DNA of 63,036 nt from Akkermansiaceae bacterium (GTDB lineage Bacteria > Verrucomicrobiota > Verrucomicrobiia > Verrucomicrobiales > Akkermansiaceae). The notes under the pieces were generated by a model. It did no database searches. It had not been told where the DNA came from and saw only the letters and a program-made list of their open reading frames with translations. Where the stretch lies: contig JABDMC010000311.1 in the NCBI GenBank assembly GCA_013001695.1, positions 1 through 63,036 of the forward strand, in the 5' to 3' direction. Shown here piece by piece: positions 34,567 to 43,300 of this stretch; the stretch's first letter is position 1; every line of letters begins with the position of its first letter. The position numbers and the translations under genes are program-made.

Positions 34567-36357
34567 TCAGGCGCGGTCGGACGGGGGTTGCTTCGCGCCG
34601 GTCATCTTGTCGACCTCCGCGGCGATCCGTTCCGGGTGCTCCTCGGCGCCCGCCAGTTGATGCAGGGCCTGCATGACGTTCAGGGCGAAGTTCCCGATCT
34701 TCTCGAGGTGGTTGTTGATCTCCATGTTCAGGATCTCGGTCTTGAGATCCGGTTCCGGCTGGCCCATGCGTTCCATTGACTGGCGGTTGAGCTGCTTGCG
34801 GCGGGCGTCGATCCGATCTTCGAGGGCCTCGGCGTCCCGCAAGGCGCCGATCGATACCGTCTGGAACATCTGCTCGTTGTAGAGGGCGATGAAGCGGCCC
34901 ACCAGTTCGGCGAACTCCCGCACGCCTTCGACGGCCTCCGCCGAGAAGGTCCGTTCCTTGCGGTAGCGGCGCTGCGCGAACTTCACCAGCCGGTAGATCA
35001 CATCGGTGATGGTCTCCAACTCGGCCACGATCCGGATCATCTGCGAGACTTCCGTCGCATTCTGCTGGCCGATCTCGGCCGCCGAACATCGCACCAGGTA
35101 TTCGGTGATCTCCTCGGTCATCTCGTCGGCCTCATCCTCCATGGCCCGCAGTTCGAGAACCCGCTCCGACAGGTCCTCGTGCGGGTTGTTGAAGACCTCC
35201 ACGAACCCGTCGAACATCTGCTGGGTCAGCCGGGCGAGTTCGACCGTGGCCTTCTCGGCCTCCGGGAGGTTCAGCTCCCCGGTATGCACGAGATTCTGCG
35301 TGAAGTACTTGAGGCGGTAGCGTTCCGGCTCGCTGGGCGGCTCCTTCACCCATCTCGTGACGACCCGCGCGATGAGCGGGACAAACCCGATCAGGAGGCA
35401 GATGTTGACGAAGTTGAACGAGGTGTGGAACACCGCGAGCTTGAAGCCGATGTCGCTGGTGTGCTTCTCGGTGCGCAGCGATTCGGGAAGGTGGAGCGAG
35501 AGCCACTCGACGAGTTGCGCGAAGAGCGGAAAGGCCGCCAGCATCCACAGCACCCCGAGGATGTTGAACATGAAGTGCGCGCGGGCCGCGCGCTTGGCGT
35601 GATGATTCGCCCCGAGGGCCGCCAGCCATGCCGTCACGGTGGTCCCGATGTTTTCCCCCAGCACCACGAAGGCGGATTCCTCGAAACCGATCCACCCGTT
35701 GATGGCGAGGGTCACCGTGATGGCCATCGCCGCCGAGGAGGACTGCACCACGAGGGTGAGGAGCACCCCCAGGACAAGGAAAATCAGGTAGGACGCGTAG
35801 CCGTGCCCGCTGAGGCCCTTGATCATTCCGAGGAACTGCTCGGCTTGCGCGACAATGTCGACGTCATCGCTGGCCAGCATTCCCTTCACATCGGGGACGG
35901 CCTCCTTGAGAAGGCCGAGACCGAAGAACAGGAGGCCGAAACCGATGGCCGCTTCCCCGAAGTTCTTGATCCGGTTCTTGCCGATGAAAAAGAGCGGCAG
36001 ACCGAGCCCGATGATGGGAATGGCGACCTTGGAGAGGCTGAATTTCCCGACCGCCGCGATGATCCACGCCGTGACGGTGGTGCCGAGATTGGCGCCCATG
36101 ACGACCCCGATCGACTCGAAGAGGGTCAGGAGGCCGGCGTTCACGAAGGACACCACGATGACGGTGGTCGCCGAGGACGATTGCAGCAGGCAGGTGATGC
36201 CGAATCCGGTGCCGACTCCGGACAGCCGGTTCTTCGTCATGGTGGCCATGACGTGGCGCATGCGCTGGCCGGCGACCTTCTGAATCCCCTCGCTGAGGAT
36301 CTTCATCCCGTAGAGGAAGACGCCAAGGCTGCCGAGAATGTTGAGAAGCGTGAGCAT
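34567..36357 (-). CDS. Na/Pi cotransporter (NptA-like) with C-terminal PhoU domain
   Basis: 596 residues; MLTLLNILGSLGVFLYGMKI at 36357 is the natural start, although the frame is open to 36471. Two Na/Pi cotransport repeats show the GxxxTxxxQSSSAT motif: CLLQSSSATTVIVV near 52 and LVVQSSSAAMAITV near 196, each followed by GANLGTTVTAWI or GENIGTTVTAWL. After about eight helices comes a PhoU-like helical domain (LARLTQQMFDGFVEVF to the end). It moves phosphate with sodium, possibly outward. First gene of the four-gene minus-strand operon, 45 bp before PPK2. Confidence 0.92.
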   Translation of the reverse strand: MLTLLNILGSLGVFLYGMKILSEGIQKVAGQRMRHVMATMTKNRLSGVGTGFGITCLLQSSSATTVIVVSFVNAGLLTLFESIGVVMGANLGTTVTAWIIAAVGKFSLSKVAIPIIGLGLPLFFIGKNRIKNFGEAAIGFGLLFFGLGLLKEAVPDVKGMLASDDVDIVAQAEQFLGMIKGLSGHGYASYLIFLVLGVLLTLVVQSSSAAMAITVTLAINGWIGFEESAFVVLGENIGTTVTAWLAALGANHHAKRAARAHFMFNILGVLWMLAAFPLFAQLVEWLSLHLPESLRTEKHTSDIGFKLAVFHTSFNFVNICLLIGFVPLIARVVTRWVKEPPSEPERYRLKYFTQNLVHTGELNLPEAEKATVELARLTQQMFDGFVEVFNNPHEDLSERVLELRAMEDEADEMTEEITEYLVRCSAAEIGQQNATEVSQMIRIVAELETITDVIYRLVKFAQRRYRKERTFSAEAVEGVREFAELVGRFIALYNEQMFQTVSIGALRDAEALEDRIDARRKQLNRQSMERMGQPEPDLKTEILNMEINNHLEKIGNFALNVMQALHQLAGAEEHPERIAAEVDKMTGAKQPPSDRA

Positions 36358-36627
36358 TGGGGAGGAAGGAAACAGGTTGGGGCCATCGAAGACCAAATGG
36401 GGCGGCGGTGAAAAACATTTTGGCCACCGCGATGCTTGATGCGCACTCTTCGCCAAAATTCGCCCACCCAAGGGGCAATCTGACCGCCTCCCGGAGGGAT
36501 GGAAATCCCCCCCGCTGCGGATAAGTCGGCCCGCGATATCCCGCCCGCGGGAAAATCACGCGCAGGCGGGCGGCCCGGGAACCAGGAGAGGCAGGGTCGG
36601 TCTGCGCCGGTCTGCCGCGGCCCGCCG

Positions 36628-37833
36628 TCAACGGGTCCCCGGGTGACGGGGGGCTTCCTCGGGCTTCCCGGGGAGGAGGCGGGACGACCCCGGGCGCACG
36701 TCGGGATGCAATTGCAGCGCCGGGGCCGGGCCGAGCTCGAGGCAATCGAGCCCGAAATAGTGGCCGCTGGACTTCGGGGATTTTGCCGCGACCCGGACGA
36801 CGATCTCGTTGGAACCGGCGGCGAGGGTCACGACGCCGAGCACCACGCGCGGTGAGCGCGTCACGCCGGGCGCGTACCCGTCAATGCGCCCGCCGAGCGG
36901 CGTCAACGTCCCGCCCTGCCGGAGGTGCAACTGGACCACCCCGAAGTCCGGGGCGCGGGTGAAGTAGGCCGCGATCCGGTGCGTTCCCGCCCGGGGCCGG
37001 TCGAGCCGCAGGGTGAGTTCCGCGCCTTGGGTCGCATTCCAAAACAACTGGGTGTTCCCGCTCCAGCCGGTCCCGAAGGGCTTCATGTCCTGCCGCGATG
37101 CCTGGCCCGCGGAGGCCCGCGCCGCGCCGGCCAGCGATTCCCCCTCGACGATCGTGGGGGCGGCCGCGAGCGGCCGGAGCAATCGGGGCACGATGGGCCC
37201 GAAGGTGGCCGGACTGCTTGCCTGCTTGAGCTGACCGAGCACGGCCGTGATCTCAGCCGGCGGCGGCGGGGGGGGAGGCGGCGGAGGCGGACCCGGCCGG
37301 GCGGCCGCTTCCCGTGACAGGGCGGCGGCGCGGGCCGGGTCGACGCCGTAGACCGTGAGCGGGAGCCGCGTGGCGCGCACGATGGAATCCAGCGGCAGCA
37401 TGCGGTCGCCGTCCGCGTTCACGGCGCACTTCACGACCACTCCAAGGGCGTTGTGGTTCAGCCACGGGTCGTCGTTGCAGCGGACTTCGCTCACCATCGA
37501 GCCCGGAAAGTCGCCCTCGAACTTGATGCGCTCGACCGCGAGTTTTTGCCGGCTGTCGTAGGAACAGGAGGACTCCACCCAGAGGGCGTGCTTGATCCGC
37601 GAGGAGGTCTTCGAGAAGAAGCCGCCCTTCTTCAGGGAAAACCCCTTGGTCCCCTTGACCTCCACCACCACGAGGACCCCCCGGAGGGCGTACTGGTGGA
37701 CGGAATCACCGGGGACACCCGTGGCGCTGACGAGTTCGACTTCTTTCCAGGAGAGTTGGTCGCCGGCAGGGGCGGTCGCGGTGAGTCCCGGGAGGAACAT
37801 CGCGGCGACGATCAGGCGCGGGTCGTTTTTCAT
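36628..37833 (-). CDS. Exported protein with poly-proline linker and CBM-like C-terminal domain
   Basis: 401 residues with a signal peptide (MKNDPRLIVAAMFLPGLTATAPAG). The N-terminal half (about 25-175) is beta-rich with two Cys residues (SSCSYDS, EVRCNDD). A run of about ten prolines near residue 183 links it to a C-terminal beta-sandwich (FGTGWSGNTQLFWNATQGAELTL, GTHRIAAYFTRAPDFGVVQ, GHYFGLDCLEL), a pattern of CBM-like domains in PVC secreted proteins. It ends in a basic, Pro-rich tail. Function unknown; likely binds a surface or glycan. Confidence 0.6.
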   Translation of the reverse strand: MKNDPRLIVAAMFLPGLTATAPAGDQLSWKEVELVSATGVPGDSVHQYALRGVLVVVEVKGTKGFSLKKGGFFSKTSSRIKHALWVESSCSYDSRQKLAVERIKFEGDFPGSMVSEVRCNDDPWLNHNALGVVVKCAVNADGDRMLPLDSIVRATRLPLTVYGVDPARAAALSREAAARPGPPPPPPPPPPPAEITAVLGQLKQASSPATFGPIVPRLLRPLAAAPTIVEGESLAGAARASAGQASRQDMKPFGTGWSGNTQLFWNATQGAELTLRLDRPRAGTHRIAAYFTRAPDFGVVQLHLRQGGTLTPLGGRIDGYAPGVTRSPRVVLGVVTLAAGSNEIVVRVAAKSPKSSGHYFGLDCLELGPAPALQLHPDVRPGSSRLLPGKPEEAPRHPGTR

Positions 37834-38026
37834 GGGTCCATCCTTTCGTCATCGATTCAGGGGGGACCGGTCCCTGACACCCTCCAGCCGCACCCGGACA
37901 ATTTCCACCCCGAATTTGCGGGAAACTTCGCAACTGGCGGCGGTCCGTCCTGCCGGATTGTTCAGGAGCGCGAACCCATCGACGCCGCCGGCCCGGGGGG
38001 GCGGGCCGGACGGCGGTCCGGGGGGC

Positions 38027-39883
38027 TTAACGGGTGGCCGGTTCCCGGGGGGACTTCCCCTCGCGGATCACGACGGGGTCCCCGCCGTTGTGCTCGGCTT
38101 CCTCCGCCATGAGGACCACCTCGCTTCCGGACTTCACGGCCACGCCGCGCACCGTCAGTTCGTCCCCGGCGCGGAGGCGCGAGTCCAGGCTCCGCGGCGG
38201 GCCCAGATCGACCGTGATGGTGCGCCCCTCCGCGGTCTCGAGACGGGCAAGCTGTCGCTGCTGGTCCCGCACGTCGATGGTGCGGGTCGACACGACGTCG
38301 CCGGTCACTTCATGTTTCCCGCGATCGCCGCGACGGATCCCGGAATCCCCGTCCGCCGCGGGACGGCCGCCGAGCGCCACGGTGCGCGCCAGCATCACCG
38401 GCTTCCCGCTCCCGGTCTTGACCAGCGGACCGCTGGCCTTGATGCGGTCGCCCTGCCGGACGGGAAACCGGCGCTCGCTCACCGGACCGAGGTCGACCAG
38501 CAGTTGCCGGTCGTTGCGGTCCTCCACCGTGACGGTGAGGCGCTCGCTTCCGCGCACTGACATCTTCTCGCGGCGAAGCACCGTGCCGGCGATGCTGCGG
38601 TCATTCTTGCCGGCCCTGGCTTCCTTCGTCCGCTCGGCCCGGTTGATGTGCACCTTCCGGCCGTCGTGGCGCAGTTCGCAGGCCATGATGACGCGGCGGT
38701 CGCCGACCTTCACCGGCGCGCCGCACACTTCGATGCGGTCGCCGGTCTCCAACTCGGCATCGATTTCCTTGGCGGGCCCGAGGTCGGCGAGGATCTTCTT
38801 GTCCTTCCCGGTCGCCACGATGGCCACGAGGTGCGGGCGCCCGGTGCGGGTCACGGTGCGGGTGCCGGCCACTTCCCCCTGCACCGTCTGCCGCTCACGC
38901 TCGATTGCCGTCGATTTCCCGTCCACCGTGGCCCGCTGGGCCACGAGGAGCTGCTTGTCACCCACGGTCACGAACGGGCCGCGAACTTCGAGGCGGGAGT
39001 TCTCCGAGACATCAAGCCGCCCGATCCGGCCGGACGGGCCGAGGTCCACGAGGCAGGTGTCCCCGTCGTCCTTCCTGACCATCGCCACGAGGTGTTTCGT
39101 GTCGCGCACCGCGACGCGCTTCGTGTCGACGACCTGGCCGGCGACCCGCCGCTCGCGCGCATCCCCGGTCCGGTCCGCGGCGAAGGTCCTTCCGTTCCGG
39201 ATGACGCCCCCGTCGAACGTCGCGGTGTCGATGTGATCGTAGATCCCGTCGTCGTCCTCGTCGTAGAACGCGTAGTATGCGTCGTAGTCGCCGTCCCCGT
39301 CATGGTCGAACCACGAGTAGGAGAAGTTGTAGGTGCCATCCTGGTCCCAGTCGCCGTAGAACGCGTAGCCGTCGTCCCAGTAGTCGTAGAACCAGTTGTC
39401 GCCGCCGTAGCGGGTGTCGTAGCCGTACTGGCGGTCCGCCTCGCCGCCGGTTTTTGCGGTCGTGCCGCGGCGGTTCTCCTTGCGGGCCTTGCGTTCAAGC
39501 TTGGCGCGCGTTTCCCCGCGGTCTTCCCGCATGTCCTCGCGGCGCTCCCGGATCCGCTCCGCGGTCTCGTCGTTGTAGAGGCTGCCGATCCGCTCGGGCT
39601 CGAAGTCGGAGGCGTAGGGGTAGGGCCAGTCGCTGTCGATGTCGCTGCCGGTGTCTTCGGATCGGTCGTAGGTCTCGTCGTCCCAGCGGAATGCGGATTC
39701 GTCGGTCGGGTTGTAGTCATTTCCGTCGAACCACTCCGTGATGTCGAGCCAGCCGTCTTCCTCATAATAGCGGGTGGAGTCCCACCAGTCCTTGTCGGCG
39801 TGGGCCGCGCCGGTCGCGAGGATCGCGGAGGCGACGGCCGCCGCGGCCGCTGTTCGTGCTCTTGCTGATTTCGTCTGTCGCAT
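38027..39883 (-). CDS. Exported acidic protein with four tandem OB-like repeats
   Basis: 618 residues. The start at 39883 begins the signal peptide (MRQTKSARARTAAAAAVASA). Residues about 30-215 are rich in Asp, Tyr and Trp (DWWDSTRYYEEDGWLD, YDYWDDGYAFYGDWDQDG) and include DxDGDxD-type Ca-binding-like loops (FDHDGDGDYDAYYAFYDED). Then come four repeats of about 80-100 residues, each with V.G.V...+.V.VR, LVA.V, VDLGP, GD.I.V.G..V..G and VLMA, suggestive of an OB-fold/beta-barrel. No known family is recognised. The protein may bind calcium and assemble outside the cell. Divergent from the 20-repeat protein (426 bp apart). Confidence 0.65.
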   Translation of the reverse strand: MRQTKSARARTAAAAAVASAILATGAAHADKDWWDSTRYYEEDGWLDITEWFDGNDYNPTDESAFRWDDETYDRSEDTGSDIDSDWPYPYASDFEPERIGSLYNDETAERIRERREDMREDRGETRAKLERKARKENRRGTTAKTGGEADRQYGYDTRYGGDNWFYDYWDDGYAFYGDWDQDGTYNFSYSWFDHDGDGDYDAYYAFYDEDDDGIYDHIDTATFDGGVIRNGRTFAADRTGDARERRVAGQVVDTKRVAVRDTKHLVAMVRKDDGDTCLVDLGPSGRIGRLDVSENSRLEVRGPFVTVGDKQLLVAQRATVDGKSTAIERERQTVQGEVAGTRTVTRTGRPHLVAIVATGKDKKILADLGPAKEIDAELETGDRIEVCGAPVKVGDRRVIMACELRHDGRKVHINRAERTKEARAGKNDRSIAGTVLRREKMSVRGSERLTVTVEDRNDRQLLVDLGPVSERRFPVRQGDRIKASGPLVKTGSGKPVMLARTVALGGRPAADGDSGIRRGDRGKHEVTGDVVSTRTIDVRDQQRQLARLETAEGRTITVDLGPPRSLDSRLRAGDELTVRGVAVKSGSEVVLMAEEAEHNGGDPVVIREGKSPREPATR

Positions 39884-40309
39884 TGTTCTCGGTTGGTTTG
39901 GTTGGAGAAGCAGCCGGGAACCCGGCCGGGCTTTGCCCCATGAAGAGCGCACCCGGCGTGCCAGCGGGCGACGGCGGCCGCCCGCGCCACCTGTCAGGGG
40001 GCTGCGGAGTCAAGGTTGCCGATTGCACTCCGTGATGCCGGTGCAGCTTGCGACCCCGCGGGGCGCGTCATCCATGCATTCTGAACCCCCCGGCCCGCGC
40101 CGGGGGTGGCGCGGTGCGGGAAAACACGCAGGTCGGCGGGATGCGGGGGACACTCGAACGAACAGATGGGGACCGACGACCTTCCGAGGGCCGATCAGAA
40201 AGATATTGTCTCCCCGCGCGAGATGCCCTGAAGTATGAAGGATTCCGGGTCTCCGCCGAGGCCGTGGCCACGAGGATGGGGATTCCGGACGGAACAACCA
40301 CCGCACACC
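39884..40309. other. Divergent intergenic region between two repeat proteins
   Basis: About 430 bp without a convincing gene. It contains a strong hairpin CCCCCGGC-CCGC-GCCGGGGG (40087-40106) with no following T run, so it is more likely a structural element than a terminator. No -35/-10 pair can be assigned with confidence. Confidence 0.5.
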
Positions 40310-43300
40310 ATGCACCAACGCACCATCTCCGCCGTTCTCTCGATCTCACTCCTCCTCGCCGCCGCCCGCGCCCCGGGGCAAACAACCAACCCGTGCAAGC
40401 TCAGCGGCCCGATGCCGGTGGGCGGGCGCATCCAGGAGTACCAGCAGACTCCGGACGGAAGCCACGTGGTGTATATCGCCGATCACGGCGCGGATGGCCT
40501 CTTCGAGCTGTTCAGCGCCCCGGTCGCAGGCGGCACCGCCGTCAAGCTGAGCCAGCCGCCCAACGAGTTCTGGATCATGCAGACCCAGCCGAAGATCAGC
40601 CCCGATGGGAACTGGGTCGTCTTCCGGGCCACGGTCCGCGCCAACAACACCCTGGCGCTCTTCAGCGTGCCGGTGACCGGGGGGCCGGTGGTGGAGCTCA
40701 CCGGGGACATCCCGCTCGGGGGGAGCTTTCCGCTCGAGTATGAGATCACCCCGGACAGCAGCCGGGTCATCTATCTCGTCCGGCAGGCCCCGGCGAACAC
40801 GGTGGCACTCTACAGCGTCCCCATCGGCGGCGGATCCAGCACGCAGATCAATCCCGTGGGCGCCTTCGGAAGCACGGCGTCGCAGGGGTTCCGGATCAGC
40901 CCGGATGGGAGCCGCGTGGTGTACCGGGCCCGGCAGGATACCTCCGCCACCGAGCTCTACAGCGTCCCGAGCACGGGCGGAGCCTCGGTGAAGCTGAGCG
41001 GGCCGATGGTGGCGGGCGGGAACGTGGACTTCGGCACCGTGATCAGTCCCGACGGGACGCGGGTCATCTACCGCGCCGACCAGGACACGAACGGCAAGTT
41101 CGAGTATTACAGCGCGCCGATTCTCGGAGGCGGCGCGGTCAAGATCAGCGGTCCGCTGATTGGCAACGGGGACGTTCGGACGGGGGCGCTGATCAGCCCG
41201 GACAGCCTGTGGGTGGTGTATCTTGCGAACGCGGAGGTGAGCGGCCGGGTGGAACTGTACAGCGTGCCGATCGCCGGGGGGGCGGCGGTGAAGCTCAACG
41301 GGTCGCTGGTGACCGGCGGCAATGTGAGCAGTTTCATCCAGATCAGCCCGGACAGCAGCCGGGTCGTCTACCTGGCCAACCAGGACAACCGGTTCACGGA
41401 CGAACTGTACAGCGTGCCGATCGCCGGGGGGACGGACGTCAAACTGAATGGCACCCTGTCGGCAGGCGGTGAGGTATCGAGAGACTTCCAGATCACGCCG
41501 GACAGCAGTTACGTGGTGTACCTTGCAGACCAGGACGATCCCCTGGCGGTGGAGTTGTACCGCGTGCCGCTGGCGGGCGGGACGCCGGTGAAGCTGAACG
41601 GCCCGCTGGCTGCGGGCGGATTCGTGAGCGTGGCGAACCAATTCGCCATTTCGGCGGACAGCAGCCGCATCGTCTACAGTGCGCAGCAGGACGCCCGGGA
41701 GAACTACGAGGTCTACAGCCGCCCGCTGGTGGGCGGGACGATCGTGAAGCTCAACCCGCCGGTTCCTCCCGGCGGCGACCTCACACGGCCGCTCATCACG
41801 CCGGACGGGGCCACCGTGACGTATACCGGCGACGGGGAGACCGAGGGCGTGAGGGAGGTCTTCAGCGTTCCGATCGACGGAGGCACCGCGGTGAGGGCCA
41901 GCAACTCGACGGCCATCGGTGGGGACGTGGAGACCGTTCTGGTTTCGCCGGACGAGAGCCACGCGGTCTATCTCGCCGACCAGGATTTCCACGAGGTGGT
42001 TGAACTCTTCAGCGTCCCGCTGGCGGGCGGGACGCCGGTGAAGCTCAACGGGATCCTCGCCGGCGACGGTGACGTGGACCCGAATTTCGCGATCAGCCCG
42101 GACAACAGCCGGGTGGTGTATTTGGCCGACCAGGATACGGGCGGGGTGGGCGAGCTCTACAGCGTCCCCCTGACCGGGGGCGCGGTGGTGAAATTGAACG
42201 GGCCGCTCGTATCCAGCGGGGAGGTCCAGCCGGAATTCACGTTCACCCCGGACGGCGGCCGGGTGATCTATCGCGCCGACGAGGAGACGAACGGCGAGTA
42301 CGAACTCTACAGCGTCCCCAGTGCGGGAGGGGCGGCCGTGAAGTTGAACCCGCCCCTCGTTCTCGGCGGGGACGTCCTGCCGGAAATCGCCGTCACGCCG
42401 GACAGCAGCCGGGTGGTTTACCGCGCCGACCAGAACACCAACGGCGTGGACGAACTCTACAGCGTGCCGGTGGCGGGAGGGCCATCCCTGAAGCTGAACG
42501 GCGCCCTCGTCGCCGGGGGTGACGTCGAACCCGACTTCCAAGTCAGTCCCGACGGTTCCCGTGTCGTCTATCGCGCCGACCAGGAGAGCAACGCCCTCGT
42601 CGAACTCTACAGCGTGACACCCGGCGCCGAGACGCGCGCCAAGCTCAACCCCGCGCTGGTGGCCGGCGGCGACGTGTCTTCCTTCCTGATCAGCCCGGAC
42701 GGCGAAACCGTGGTCTACATCGCCGACCAGGAGACCGACGGAAACAATGAACTCTACAGCGTGCCGATCGGGGGCGGCAGCCCGGTCAAGTTGAACGATC
42801 CCGGCGTCAGCGGCGAATTGGTGGACAGCGCCAGGATCAGCCCCGACGGCAGCCGGGTGGTATTCCTCGCCACCGATTCGCCGGGTGGGACGCTGGAACT
42901 GTTCAGCGTGGCGATCGGGGGCGGCAGCGTGGTGCAGCTCAATCCGCCGTTTCCGGCTGGAAACGGTTTCGCCCCGGGCTACAAGATCAGCCCCGACAGC
43001 AGCCGCGTCGTTTTCCTCGGGGACCAGGACACTCCCGGGCAGTTGGAGCTCTACAGCGTCGCGATCGGGGGCGGCACCGCGGTGAGGCTCAATGCGGTTC
43101 TCCCGGCGGGGGGCGACGTGGAATCCGACTACGTGATCACCAGCGCGAGCACGCACGTCGTCTACCGCGCCGACCAGGATACCAACGACGTCATCGAATT
43201 GTATCGGGTGCCCATCGCGGGCGGGGCTCCGCAGAAGCTGAACGATCCCGTGCCGGCGGGAGGCAATGTGCTGCCGGGGATCGCCACCGCCGCGGTGGGC

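Noticed and set aside
40087-40106. CCCCCGGC hairpin as a terminator
   Set aside because: It lies between divergent genes and has no T run on either side.
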